Source of the DNA: Chryseobacterium sp. ON_d1
GTDB lineage: Bacteria; Bacteroidota; Bacteroidia; Flavobacteriales; Weeksellaceae
Assembly: GCF_006829085.1 (NCBI RefSeq)
Contig: NZ_BJTC01000011.1
Span: forward strand, 62,001 to 126,000
Length of the DNA stretch: 64,000 bases
Direction of reading: 5' to 3'
Program-made: the position numbers and the translations under genes
Shown here: piece after piece, positions 26,812 through 35,465 of the stretch
Numbering within the stretch: position 1 is the stretch's first letter
How the letters are laid out: the number at the start of each line of letters is the position of its first letter
The notes under the pieces: generated by a model
The model's input: the letters and a program-made list of their open reading frames with translations, nothing else
What the model was told of the DNA's origin: nothing
Database searches by the model: none

Positions 26812-26842
26812 AGCTCTGCTGAATTTCAGTGGGGCTTTTGTT
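26812..26842 (+). terminator. terminator after the P-type ATPase gene
   Basis: AGCTCTGCTGA (26812-26822) pairs with TCAGTGGGGCT (26826-26836) with a few G-T pairs, followed by a T run. Confidence 0.75.
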
Positions 26843-27254
26843 TTAAATTATACATCATGCAGCCATTCTGTATAAATCCGTATTATGCTGCTGAGACTCC
26901 TACGGAGTGACAAAGGGATTGTTTTTACTTTCTATATTAGATATGTTAAATTTTATCTGAGATAAAATCTTGGTGCCTTAAAACAGTAAGTATTTAAAAA
27001 AAACTTTCGTCTTTGCGATTTCCAACAATAAAAGACATGTAATAAAAAAGCTCTGCCAAAAACATCAGCAAAGCTTTTATCAACAAGATTAAATTTGATA
27101 TAAAGAACTAAATTTTGTTTAGATCTCAAGTTTCATTCAAAGTTCGGGATAAAATGAGCCTGGAAACAGGCACAGTTTTGTGATTTTTATAGGTAACAGT
27201 AGATAACCATAATGACATTCATCATAAATCTATTATAAAACAGTTTTGAAGTAG
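26843..27254. other. gene-free stretch with degenerate dispersed-repeat fragments
   Basis: About 410 bases with no supportable gene. It contains a short palindrome ACTCCTACGGAGT (near 26895) followed by GACAAAG, a type of element often scattered in Bacteroidota genomes. A CTTTGCG half-site near 27009 is like one in the element at 42224. No promoter or RNA is evident until the -7 box at 27255. Confidence 0.4.
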
Positions 27255-27262
27255 TATATTTG
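27255..27262 (+). promoter_or_regulatory. -7 box for the copper/redox cluster
   Basis: TATATTTG (TAnnTTTG) 17 bases before the TTG start at 27280. Confidence 0.5.
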
Positions 27263-27279
27263 TAACACAGAATAAATCG

Positions 27280-27642
27280 TTGAGGTTAATACTTTCCATA
27301 TTCATCATTTTTACCGTCGCATTACGTCCTGTTTTGCCACTGGTAAACTATGTGGTGAACTATGATTATATTGTGAAAAACCTTTGTGAAAACAGAAATG
27401 TACCACAATCAACCTGTAAGGGAAAATGTTATGTGGAAAAAGAGCTGGCAAAAACAGAAAAACAGTCCAATAGCCCTCAAACCATAAAGATCGCAGGATT
27501 AGATGTTTTTATTTCTTATGATATCCTTTCATTTCCCTCTCAGTTAAACGCAGAATTACTTACTGAAATTCCAGATTCCAGTTATTTTAATTCTCATTCC
27601 TCAGAATACTTTTCAAGGATATTCCATCCTCCATTGGCTTAA
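27280..27642 (+). CDS. small membrane-anchored CxGKC-motif protein (copy 1)
   Basis: 120 residues, TTG start. One N-terminal hydrophobic segment (about 1-25) precedes NYDYIVKNLC and CKGKCYVEKELAKTE; the cysteines are at 36, 46 and 50. The rest is polar and ends FSRIFHPPLA. It is a paralogue of the gene at 29642: the block NYDYIVK-LC-N---P---C-GKCY--KELAKT aligns without gaps at identical residue numbers. No named family is recalled. The Cys motif and the SCO, YHS and MbnP neighbours suggest a role in periplasmic metal or thiol chemistry. Confidence 0.7.
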   Translation: MRLILSIFIIFTVALRPVLPLVNYVVNYDYIVKNLCENRNVPQSTCKGKCYVEKELAKTEKQSNSPQTIKIAGLDVFISYDILSFPSQLNAELLTEIPDSSYFNSHSSEYFSRIFHPPLA

Positions 27643-27843
27643 TTTTATTATCAACTATATTTTTAGCCGAATGATGAAAGTTCTTGCAGCTTTTGTCAAC
27701 AGGCCCCTAAAGATACACTTTGCAATTCATCCTTGTGAGAAGTGAGGAAGGTACTGTTTTCAAAAGAAAATACTGTGCTTTTTTAGACTTCTGTATTGTA
27801 TCATAACATCATTTAACATTATTAATTTCAATTTAACATTAAA

Positions 27844-28119
27844 ATGAAATCTCTTATTATTTTGACTGCTGTGCTGTCAATATCATTACTGGCGTGTGCT
27901 AAAGAAACACCTCAGGTAAAGCATGCAAGCCATATGGACTCTTCCGGAAAGAAAATAGAAAATGTACAGGTAGTGAATGAAGAAGACCCTGTCTGCCACA
28001 TGAAAACTTCCGGATCTATTAAAGATACCATGGTATATAAAAATAAAACGTATGGTTTTTGCAGTGTGTACTGCAAAGATGAATTTAAAAAAAGCCCTGA
28101 GAAATATGCCCAAAAATAA
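27844..28119 (+). CDS. YHS-domain lipoprotein
   Basis: 91 residues. The lipoprotein signal is MKSLIILTAVLSISLLAC (Cys18). A short linker leads to a YHS-type module: DPVCHMKTS, then VYKNKTYGFCSVYCKDEFKKSPEKY, with three cysteines in the usual positions. YHS domains are found in metal-handling proteins and can bind copper. The SCO gene start lies inside its 3' end (14-base overlap), so the two are translationally linked. Confidence 0.85.
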   Translation: MKSLIILTAVLSISLLACAKETPQVKHASHMDSSGKKIENVQVVNEEDPVCHMKTSGSIKDTMVYKNKTYGFCSVYCKDEFKKSPEKYAQK

Positions 28120-28783
28120 GAAGACTAATAATAAAAGTAAAGTAATCATACCAATTGCGGTATTTGCATTGCTTTTTCTGGGAATCGGCGTAGGAATGGG
28201 ATATTTTAAAAAAAATCTTTATACCGTAATGAAAGTTCCCGATTTTGAACTGACGGATCAGAACAATAAAAAAATCACCAATAAAGATATGCTGGGAAAA
28301 GTATATCTCGTTGAGTTTTTCTTCAGCAAATGTCCTACGATATGTCCCGTGATGAATACCAATATGAAGGCAATCCAGAACCAGATTAATGATCCGGACT
28401 TCGGTATTATCTCCATCAGCATTGATCCGGAAAACGATACTCCATCAGCATTGAAAGAACATGCTCAAAGAATAGGTGCAAAATCTCCCAATTGGCATTT
28501 TCTGACAGGAGACCGTACATACATAGGAGATCTTGCTGATAAATTTAATATCTACGTAGGAGACAAAGAAGATGAAGGGGAAAGTCTGAATCATAGCGGA
28601 ATGATTGCCCTGGTAGATCAGGATGGAAATATCCGATGCAGATACAACAAAGAAAATATGCCTATTCTTTATTATTCAGGATTGAATTACGGAGATCCGG
28701 AAGGTAAAACACCTATGCTGACAGGGAAATACCATCCTGACAGAGAAATTCTGATCGAGGATATTAAGAAATTATTGAAATAG
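28106..28783 (+). CDS. SCO1/SenC-family copper chaperone or thioredoxin-like protein
   Basis: 225 residues from the ATG at 28106 (MPKNKK); the longer open frame runs back through the YHS gene. One membrane anchor (about 12-31) is followed by the thioredoxin-like SCO fold. The copper-binding CPTIC motif (in FFFSKCPTICPVM) and the partner histidine in SLNHSGMIALVD are present. SCO proteins deliver copper to the CuA site of cytochrome oxidase or act in thiol redox. Its overlap with the YHS lipoprotein gene suggests a joint function. Confidence 0.9.
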   Translation: MPKNKKTNNKSKVIIPIAVFALLFLGIGVGMGYFKKNLYTVMKVPDFELTDQNNKKITNKDMLGKVYLVEFFFSKCPTICPVMNTNMKAIQNQINDPDFGIISISIDPENDTPSALKEHAQRIGAKSPNWHFLTGDRTYIGDLADKFNIYVGDKEDEGESLNHSGMIALVDQDGNIRCRYNKENMPILYYSGLNYGDPEGKTPMLTGKYHPDREILIEDIKKLLK

Positions 28784-28785
28784 AG

Positions 28786-28935
28786 AAGAGGAAAGCTGGA
28801 TATTTGAAGCCGGAAGTTATTCCAGACGATGCATCTCTGGCGATTTTGAGAAGGCTGTAAAGGTAAATAGAAGTTGAAGGAGTTATGTTACCACATTCAT
28901 TACTTCCAGCCTCCATCTCCCATCTTAATAAAAAA
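28786..28935. repeat. dispersed element with purine-rich left end and pyrimidine-rich right end
   Basis: The gap after the SCO gene begins with GAGGAAAGCTGG and GCCGGAAGTTATTCC and ends with TTACTTCCAGCCTCC and CATCTCCC, so the two ends are roughly complementary. A related stretch occurs at 59244-59415. There is no open frame. It may be a mobile or folded repeat unit. Confidence 0.35.
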
Positions 28936-28962
28936 CATTGTTCAACCATAAACAAAAACGTT

Positions 28963-29637
28963 ATGAAGATTATGAAAATAGCTGCTTTAAGTGCAGTTTT
29001 CGCAGCCCAGTTTGCACTGGCTCAGTTTAAGCAGACACCTCTGCCATATGCCTACAATGCTTTGGAAGGGAATATTGATGCCCAGACCATGGAAATTCAT
29101 TATTCAAAACATGCTGCAGCCTATGTAGCTAACCTGAATAAAGCGATTGCAGGAACTCCACAGGAAAAAGAAACCCTGTTTCAGATTCTTTCCAATGTTT
29201 CAAAACTGCCGGCAGCCGTGAGAAATAATGCAGGAGGTCATTACAACCACGAATTGTTCTGGACGGTTCTTACGCCTCAGAAAAATACACAGCCTTCAGC
29301 AAAGTTGGCAAAAGCCATTACTGAAACTTTCGGAAGTATGGATGCTTTTAAAGAAAAGATGTCTAAGGCAGGAGCAGACCGCTTCGGATCAGGATGGGCG
29401 TGGCTTTCTGTAGATAAAAACGGAAAATTGTTCGTTTCTTCAACTCCTAATCAGGACAATCCTTTAATGGATGTTGTGGAAGAGAAGGGAACTCCTATTT
29501 TCGGAATTGATGTCTGGGAACATGCTTATTATTTAAAATATCAGAATAAAAGAGCAGATTATCTTAGTGCTATCTGGAATGTTACCAACTGGAAGGAGAT
29601 CAGCAGAAGATATGACGAAGCTTTAAGCAAGAAATAA
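28963..29637 (+). CDS. exported Fe/Mn superoxide dismutase
   Basis: About 224 residues from the ATG at 28963. The first about 21 residues ([21 protein letters not shown]) form a Sec signal peptide, unusual for this normally cytosolic family. The mature chain has the SOD core: [10 protein letters not shown], metal ligand His in [23 protein letters not shown], and the distal [19 protein letters not shown] pair (Asp and His ligands). It removes superoxide, here presumably in the periplasm. It lies inside the copper/redox cluster, 4 bases ahead of the second CxGKC gene. Confidence 0.92.
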   Translation: MKIMKIAALSAVFAAQFALAQFKQTPLPYAYNALEGNIDAQTMEIHYSKHAAAYVANLNKAIAGTPQEKETLFQILSNVSKLPAAVRNNAGGHYNHELFWTVLTPQKNTQPSAKLAKAITETFGSMDAFKEKMSKAGADRFGSGWAWLSVDKNGKLFVSSTPNQDNPLMDVVEEKGTPIFGIDVWEHAYYLKYQNKRADYLSAIWNVTNWKEISRRYDEALSKK

Positions 29638-29641
29638 TCTG

Positions 29642-30010
29642 ATGAAATTATTTTACAGCATACTTTTTACTTTTTATATGGTACTGAGACCTTTGGTGCC
29701 ATTGATGGAGTATGCTGTAAATTATGATTATATTGTAAAAGTTCTCTGTATCAATAAAGACAGGCCGGAGATTCACTGTAACGGAAAATGTTACCTGAGT
29801 AAAGAACTCGCCAAGACCAGTGATCCGGAATCTTCACCCTTTCAGAAACTCAAAAACTCAGGACAGAAAATTCTCGATACTTATATTCTGCCCGAAATTA
29901 CAGAGATCATTACTGCTGAAAAAAGGATGTTTCTCAATTTCAGTTTTACCTACGAAACAGCTTATTCTTTTCTGTTTCTTACCCACATTTTCAAACCGCC
30001 GCTTTTTTAA
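29642..30010 (+). CDS. small membrane-anchored CxGKC-motif protein (copy 2)
   Basis: 122 residues, ATG start 4 bases after the SOD stop. Its layout matches the paralogue at 27280: an N-terminal hydrophobic anchor, NYDYIVKVLC (Cys36), then HCNGKCYLSKELAKTSD (Cys46 and Cys50), a polar middle, and the closing THIFKPPLF. The ends (FHPPLA and FKPPLF) also match. No known function. Two copies flanking the YHS, SCO and SOD genes suggest a shared task with those proteins. Confidence 0.7.
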   Translation: MKLFYSILFTFYMVLRPLVPLMEYAVNYDYIVKVLCINKDRPEIHCNGKCYLSKELAKTSDPESSPFQKLKNSGQKILDTYILPEITEIITAEKRMFLNFSFTYETAYSFLFLTHIFKPPLF

Positions 30011-30030
30011 GTTAAAACTATCAATATTCA

Positions 30031-30158
30031 ACCACAAAAGTCACAAAAGCTTACATCAATTAAGAATCAAAGATTTTTAAAAGCTTAAGTGTTCTTATTG
30101 TACATAAAGCTTATCACTTAATAAACTTAAGTGGAAAAACTTTTGTGTCTTTTGTGGT
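30031..30158. repeat. 128-bp MITE-like element with 19-bp inverted termini
   Basis: ACCACAAAAGTCACAAAAG (30031-30049) and the reverse complement at 30140-30158 match at 18 of 19 positions. Between them is about 90 bases of AT-rich sequence with two CTTAAGTG repeats and no open frame. The form is that of a small non-autonomous transposable or REP-type element. Confidence 0.55.
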
Positions 30159-30212
30159 AAAAAAAGAATGTTTTTGCATTCAAAAATTATAATTCAACTT
30201 AAAAAATCAACA

Positions 30213-31043
30213 ATGAAAATTTCTCAATTTTTATCACTATTCTTTATTGCCTTTACTGTATTCTCTTTTGTAGCCTGCGAAAGCAGCAGAGACGATGATA
30301 ATCCACAGGATACCACCCCCGGAAAGCTTCAGATCAAATTTGAAAACGGGTTCAATAATGTTGGAGATATTGTTCTGAATCAGACGGTTCAGACTTCTTC
30401 TAATGGTCAGAAACATAATTTCTCTGCTTTGAAATACGTCATCAGTAATATCGCACTGATAGACGAGAACGGGAACGAGTTTAAATACAATGAAAATAAC
30501 CCTGATAAAGGTGCTTTTATCGTTGATCAGGCAGATGCGGTAGCAGGAATTATCTATCTTAACCTGGATGGGGTTCCGAAAAATAATTATAAAAAAATAA
30601 GATTCGGATTGGGAATCAGCCAGAAAGCCTACTTATTAGGGCAGGACGGACAGGCTGAATTCTGGACTAAGGCCAAGCAGAAAGGAATGTCATGGTCATG
30701 GGCTGCCGGCTATGTTTTTGTAAAGCTGGAAGGGAAATATGGCGCAGATGCTCCGTCTCAGGAATTCATGAACCACACTGGAAATATGGGTAATACTGCA
30801 GCCAACAATACACCAGATCTTTATCGGGAAATCACATTGAGTCTTCCAACAACGGCCAGGGTAACAGGACAAATCCGTCCTTCTGTTCATATTCTGGCAG
30901 ACCTGAACCAGTTTCTGAGCGGAGAAAAAGCACTTACTCTTACCACATCCAATGATATGCTGATGGGGTCCAGCCAGCATCTGGCAGATGTTACCAATAA
31001 CCTTACAAAGATGTTTAAAGTAGACCATGTTCACAATGATTAA
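30213..31043 (+). CDS. MbnP-family copper-associated lipoprotein
   Basis: 276 residues from the ATG at 30213. The lipoprotein signal ends FSFVAC (Cys22) and is followed by an acidic linker. The rest fits the MbnP family: LQIKFENGFNNVGDIVLN, FSALKYVISNIALID, and the Trp-rich MSWSWAAGYVFVKLEG (Trp161 and Trp163). In studied MbnP/MbnH pairs the di-haem partner converts an MbnP tryptophan to kynurenine and the protein binds copper. The partner gene overlaps its 3' end by 8 bases, so the pair is surely co-translated. Confidence 0.85.
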   Translation: MKISQFLSLFFIAFTVFSFVACESSRDDDNPQDTTPGKLQIKFENGFNNVGDIVLNQTVQTSSNGQKHNFSALKYVISNIALIDENGNEFKYNENNPDKGAFIVDQADAVAGIIYLNLDGVPKNNYKKIRFGLGISQKAYLLGQDGQAEFWTKAKQKGMSWSWAAGYVFVKLEGKYGADAPSQEFMNHTGNMGNTAANNTPDLYREITLSLPTTARVTGQIRPSVHILADLNQFLSGEKALTLTTSNDMLMGSSQHLADVTNNLTKMFKVDHVHND

Positions 31044-32085
31044 TTTTTTTATCAAAACGATACTCGTTCTGCTTGTATTGGTATTAAGTTTCGTTTCATG
31101 CTCTGATGAGGTTATTCAGCCACTTGAGAAGGATGAAGCCTATAACCTCCGGTTTCCGTCTTATTTTCCGGAAATGACTTTCGATCAATCAATGAATCCC
31201 GTGACAAAAAACGGAGTGGAACTGGGACGAAAATTATTCTATGAAGGCAGGCTTTCCAGAAATAATACCATTTCATGCGGTTTCTGTCATATACAGGAAA
31301 ATGCCTTTACCCATCACGGCCATACCGTAAGCCATGGTGTGGACGACAGAATCGGAATAAGGAATGCGCCACCCATTCAGAATATGGCTTTTTTGAAAAG
31401 ATATATGTGGGACGGGGTGATTCACAACCTGAATGAACAGCCAATCAGCCCGATTACAGATGTCAATGAAATGGACAGTTCCATACCGGAGGCTATTTCA
31501 AAAATAAAAGATGACCAGAAGTATAAAAAACTGTTCAGGGAAGCTTATGGTGATGAAACGATTACCGGAGAAAGAATCCTAAAGGCATTGTCACAGTTTA
31601 TGGCTTCCCTGATCTCAGCAGATTCAAAATATGACAGATTCAGACAGGGAAAAGAGCAGCTGACTTCGGCAGAATCTCAGGGAATGGCTTTGTTTGGACA
31701 GAAATGTGCTTCCTGTCATAGTGGAGAACTGTTTACTGATGAAAGTTTCAGAAATACAGGAATGTATTACAATACGGAATTTAAAGATGCCGGACGCTAC
31801 AGAGTTACTCTTAACCAGGGAGACTGGATGAAATTTCGGGTTCCTAGCTTAAGAAATGTAGAATATACAGCACCTTATATGCATGACGGAAGATTTTACA
31901 CCTTGGAGGCAGTACTTAATTTCTATTCGGACCAGGTGGAAGATAATCCGAATCTTGATCTGCAGCTGAAGCAGAACGGTCATACAGGAATTGCGATGAA
32001 CGGTCAGGAAAAACAATCGATCATTGCATTCCTGAAAACACTATCGGATAAAAGTTTTATATCCAATCCAAAATTTGCAGAATAA
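31036..32085 (+). CDS. MbnH-like di-haem cytochrome c peroxidase family lipoprotein
   Basis: 349 residues from the ATG at 31036; an in-frame ATG at 31027 is possible. The lipoprotein signal ends VLSFVSC (Cys22). Two c-type haem motifs are seen, CGFCH (81-85) and CASCH (224-228), as in the bacterial di-haem peroxidase/MbnH/MauG group. RVPSLRNVEYTAPYMHDGRF near the C-terminus supplies distal ligands. Pairing with MbnP supports an MbnH role (tryptophan oxidation of its partner) over plain hydrogen-peroxide removal, but the sequence alone cannot decide. Confidence 0.88.
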   Translation: MINFFIKTILVLLVLVLSFVSCSDEVIQPLEKDEAYNLRFPSYFPEMTFDQSMNPVTKNGVELGRKLFYEGRLSRNNTISCGFCHIQENAFTHHGHTVSHGVDDRIGIRNAPPIQNMAFLKRYMWDGVIHNLNEQPISPITDVNEMDSSIPEAISKIKDDQKYKKLFREAYGDETITGERILKALSQFMASLISADSKYDRFRQGKEQLTSAESQGMALFGQKCASCHSGELFTDESFRNTGMYYNTEFKDAGRYRVTLNQGDWMKFRVPSLRNVEYTAPYMHDGRFYTLEAVLNFYSDQVEDNPNLDLQLKQNGHTGIAMNGQEKQSIIAFLKTLSDKSFISNPKFAE

Positions 32086-32097
32086 TTTATAGAAAAC

Positions 32098-33045
32098 ATG
32101 AAGAAGATTATAGTAATCATAAGTTTGATCCTGTTGAGTCAGTATCAGGCGAAGACCATTAGAGACAGTGCATACATTGCCCCGGAAACCTTTGGCAGAT
32201 TCAATTTTGATGATGATTGTGATGCCTGTGGCTGTGCGGCAGGAAACGGATCTTCCGGCTTTGAATCTCTGCTGAATCCACAGTTTGTTGGAATCAAATA
32301 CTTTGCCCAGCATTACAAAGCCAAAGAAAACTTATTTGTAAAAGATCTTACGCAGGATCAGTATTTCAATACCCTGCAGCTTTGGGGAAAGATTCCGGTG
32401 ACGAAAAAACTGAGTGTTTATGCAAGCCTGCCCTTCCATTTTCATGAGAAGAAAACGATGCAGGGAGATATCAAAATAAATGGGATAGGAGACCTGAACC
32501 TGATGGGAATTTATCAGCTGATGAGTTCTAAAGATAATTTCCATCATCTGAGCGGAGGCTTGGGCGTGAAAATTCCTCTGGGAAAGTTTGATGAAAAAGG
32601 AGCATCCGGAGTTAACCCAAGTTTTCAGCTGGGAACAGGAAGCTGGGATTATCAGGCCGCTTTGAATTATAAATTTCAGAAAAATAAAGTGGCAGTATTG
32701 GTCAATACGGATTATACCGTCAAAACAGAGAATAAGAAAAACTACCGATTTGGAAATCAGTGGAACTACGCTGCAACGGGCTTTTATCAGGTCGCAGGAA
32801 ATGAAAAATCTATTTTTTCTGTAAAAACAGGAGTTCAGGGAGAAGTGTATGCTCAGAACAAACAGTTTGACGAAGCATTGCCCAATACTGCGGGAAGTGC
32901 TTTGTATGGGAAATTAGGATTTGAAGCTTCTTATAAAAAGCTGAGTCTGGGAAGTGAAATGATGCTTCCCATGTACACCCATCTTGCAGGAGGAGATATT
33001 GAAGCAAAATCAAGATTCAGTATTTTCCTGAATATTGGAATTTAA
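32098..33045 (+). CDS. outer-membrane beta-barrel protein with a CDACGC cluster
   Basis: 315 residues. A signal peptide (about 1-18) is followed by an acidic patch and a cysteine cluster, DDDCDACGCAAGNG (Cys41, 44 and 46). The remainder reads as amphipathic beta strands ending RFSIFLNIGI, resembling transporter-type barrels. The gene is 12 bases behind the MbnH-like gene and is the last of the cluster. The N-terminal Cys/Asp patch facing the periplasm or surface could bind a soft metal; that is inference. No named family is certain. Confidence 0.7.
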   Translation: MKKIIVIISLILLSQYQAKTIRDSAYIAPETFGRFNFDDDCDACGCAAGNGSSGFESLLNPQFVGIKYFAQHYKAKENLFVKDLTQDQYFNTLQLWGKIPVTKKLSVYASLPFHFHEKKTMQGDIKINGIGDLNLMGIYQLMSSKDNFHHLSGGLGVKIPLGKFDEKGASGVNPSFQLGTGSWDYQAALNYKFQKNKVAVLVNTDYTVKTENKKNYRFGNQWNYAATGFYQVAGNEKSIFSVKTGVQGEVYAQNKQFDEALPNTAGSALYGKLGFEASYKKLSLGSEMMLPMYTHLAGGDIEAKSRFSIFLNIGI

Positions 33046-33070
33046 AGTGTACCCTCAATAAAATCATGTT

Positions 33071-33097
33071 AAAGCTCCTCCGGGAGCTTTAATTGTT
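33071..33097 (+). terminator. terminator after the copper/redox cluster
   Basis: AAAGCTCC (33071-33078) pairs perfectly with GGAGCTTT (33083-33090) around TCCG; the T run is weak. Confidence 0.6.
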
Positions 33098-33115
33098 TAT
33101 CAATCATGATTTTAG

Positions 33116-33145
33116 TTGGGTATTAGGAATAATTATTTATCTTTG
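33116..33145 (+). promoter_or_regulatory. promoter of the B12 uptake operon
   Basis: TTG at 33116-33118 and TATCTTTG at 33138-33145 are 19 nt apart, a textbook Bacteroidota promoter. Transcription would start near 33152, at the head of the riboswitch. Confidence 0.75.
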
Positions 33146-33151
33146 CCGGAA

Positions 33152-33312
33152 TTTGGTGAGCCGTAAAAAGCTCTTAAAAGGGAATCCGGTGAAAATCCGG
33201 AACAGACCCGCTGCTGTAAGCTCCACACCAAAGTTTTTGAAAAATATATCCACTGTTTTTTTAATGGGAAGGATTTCAAAAATGGAGTAAGTCAGAAGAC
33301 CTGCCAGACAAT
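33152..33312 (+). promoter_or_regulatory. cobalamin riboswitch
   Basis: Conserved blocks occur in order: AAAAGGGAATCCGGTGAAAA (33175-33194), the B12-box-like run ACAGACCCGCTGCTGTAAGC (near 33202), and the closing AGTCAGAAGACCTGCCA (33290-33306). These are diagnostic for the adenosylcobalamin family of riboswitches, which usually repress uptake genes when B12 is plentiful. It precedes a BtuB-like receptor gene. About 120 bases separate the aptamer from the chosen start codon, room for an expression platform. Confidence 0.95.
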
Positions 33313-33431
33313 AATCGTTTGACGCTTTCGTGGAATAAAGCTTAGGACATCAATGATTCTGTGCAGTGACAGCTGTGCTTTGTCGTTGTATTCTTATATC
33401 CATTAGCGTCTTCATGATACTAAATGAGCTA

Positions 33432-35465
33432 ATGGCGGCAAAATTAACTACTTCTGCAATTCATAAAGCTGTTTTCACAATATTGGTGATCACATCTCAA
33501 CTTTTGTCTTCTCAAGCCAGGAAAAAAGACAGTCTTCAGGAAGAGACCATTAAAGGAATCAATCTTTATAAAAAGAATTTTAAAGAAATCATTCCGGCAC
33601 AAACCATGCAGGGGGAAGTGCTTGAGAGACTGAACAGTCATTCTGTAGCTGATGCACTCCGGTATTTTTCAGGAGTTCAGATCAAGGATTATGGTGGGAT
33701 AGGAGGTTTGAAAACCATTAATATCCGAAGTATGGGAAGCCAGCATGTGGGAGTTTTCTATGATGGAATTCAATTGGGGAATGCGCAAAACGGACTGGTG
33801 GATCTTGGAAGATATTCATTGGATGATCTGGAAGAAATATCATTATATAATGGACAGAAAAGTGAAATTTTTCAGCCAGCAAAAGATTTCGGATCCTCAG
33901 GATCCATCTATTTACAGCCAAAAACTCCTGTATTTAAAGGAACGAGAAAGACCAATCTCGTGATAAGGACAAAAAGTGCTTCCATTGATCTCTTTAATCC
34001 GTCATTCCGGTTGGAGCAGAAAATTTCAGACAGGATTTCTGCCAGTTTCAGCGGAGAATTTATGCAGAGTGACGGGATTTACAGATTTAGGTATGCAAAG
34101 AAATATCCTGACGGCCAGCAGGCGTATGATACTATTGCAAAGAGACAGGATTCAGATATTAAAGCAAAACGCTTTGAAACCTCTTTCAACGGAGCTTTAA
34201 ATAACGGAAGCTGGAATATCAGGGGATATGGTTATATTTCGGACCGTGGGATGCCGGCTCCTATTGTCAATGGTCGTTTTGGAGGAAGAGGGGCAAGACT
34301 TTACGATGAAAATTATTTTGTGCAAGCCAACCTGAGAAAAAAACTGTTCCCGAAATTTGAAACACAGCTGAAAGCAAAATTCGCTTACGATTATACCCAT
34401 TTTATGGATACAGTTCGTTCGCAGTCTATTATTCATACCGATAATACCTATATCCAAAGAGAACTTTACCTTTCCTCATCGAATATCTATTCAATTACAC
34501 CCAATTGGGATGTCAGTCTGAGTGGAGATTTCCAGTATAATAATCTCGATGCTAATCTGGATAACTTCTCTTATCCTACACGTTACACCACATTGGTAGC
34601 ATTGGCGACAACGTATCAGTGGAACAGGCTCAAAATCCTGGGAAGTCTTTTAGGAACTTTTACGTTTGAAGAAGTAAGAAAAAACAAAAGACCGGGAGAT
34701 GCCAGAGAGTGGACACCTGCCGTTTTTATGAGCTATCAGCCTGAAAAAATTCCTGAGCTTACCCTAAGGGCATTCTATAAAAGAATTTTCAGGCTTCCAA
34801 CCTTTAATGATCTGTATTATACCAATATCGGAAACACTTACCTGAAACCGGAGTTTACCAACCAGTATGACCTCGGATTTACCTATCAGAAGAATTATAA
34901 CAACCGTTTCTTTAAAACCTTTTATGCTAAAGCAGACGGCTACTACAACAAAGTACAGGATAAAATTGTAGCCGCTCCTAACGGAAGCATGTTCCGATGG
35001 CTGATGATGAACCTTGGAATGGTGGAAATCATAGGAGCTGATGTCAATGTACAGACCGAACTTCAGCTGGGAAAAGTAACCTTTAGACCTTTACTTTCCT
35101 ACACTTACCAAAGCGCAAGAGATATGAGTGATCCGGAAGATACCTTTTATCGCAATCAGATTCCTTATACACCATGGCACAGCGGATCTTTCAGCCTTAT
35201 GGCAGATTACAAAGACTGGAGCTTCAATTACAGTGCGATGTACGTAGGAGAAAGATATGATGTGAATCAGGACAATATTCAGTACAATTATGTGCAGCCC
35301 TGGTATACTCACGATCTGTCAGTTCAGAAAAAATTCAACTGGGCGAATCATCAATTTAAAGTAAGCCTTGAGATGAATAATATTTTCAATCAATACTATG
35401 ATGTTGTTATCAATTACCCTATGCCCGGAAGAAACTTTAAACTTATTCTAAACTTCACTTTATGA
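33432..35465 (+). CDS. BtuB-like TonB-dependent vitamin B12 receptor
   Basis: About 677 residues from the ATG at 33432, which gives a signal peptide ending QLLSSQA; the frame is open back to a GTG at 33366 near the riboswitch. The plug domain is visible: DALRYFSGVQIKDYGGIGGLKTINIRSMGSQHVGVFYDG (about 70-110 of the mature frame). A barrel follows, ending in GRNFKLILNFTL. The cobalamin riboswitch and the following propeller lipoprotein identify the substrate as B12 or a related corrinoid. The next gene overlaps the stop codon (ATGA). Confidence 0.9.
   Translation: MAAKLTTSAIHKAVFTILVITSQLLSSQARKKDSLQEETIKGINLYKKNFKEIIPAQTMQGEVLERLNSHSVADALRYFSGVQIKDYGGIGGLKTINIRSMGSQHVGVFYDGIQLGNAQNGLVDLGRYSLDDLEEISLYNGQKSEIFQPAKDFGSSGSIYLQPKTPVFKGTRKTNLVIRTKSASIDLFNPSFRLEQKISDRISASFSGEFMQSDGIYRFRYAKKYPDGQQAYDTIAKRQDSDIKAKRFETSFNGALNNGSWNIRGYGYISDRGMPAPIVNGRFGGRGARLYDENYFVQANLRKKLFPKFETQLKAKFAYDYTHFMDTVRSQSIIHTDNTYIQRELYLSSSNIYSITPNWDVSLSGDFQYNNLDANLDNFSYPTRYTTLVALATTYQWNRLKILGSLLGTFTFEEVRKNKRPGDAREWTPAVFMSYQPEKIPELTLRAFYKRIFRLPTFNDLYYTNIGNTYLKPEFTNQYDLGFTYQKNYNNRFFKTFYAKADGYYNKVQDKIVAAPNGSMFRWLMMNLGMVEIIGADVNVQTELQLGKVTFRPLLSYTYQSARDMSDPEDTFYRNQIPYTPWHSGSFSLMADYKDWSFNYSAMYVGERYDVNQDNIQYNYVQPWYTHDLSVQKKFNWANHQFKVSLEMNNIFNQYYDVVINYPMPGRNFKLILNFTL

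Noticed and set aside
33366-33431. GTG start for the B12 receptor
   Set aside because: It would add 22 residues before the signal peptide and sit close to the riboswitch; ATG at 33432 gives a normal signal.
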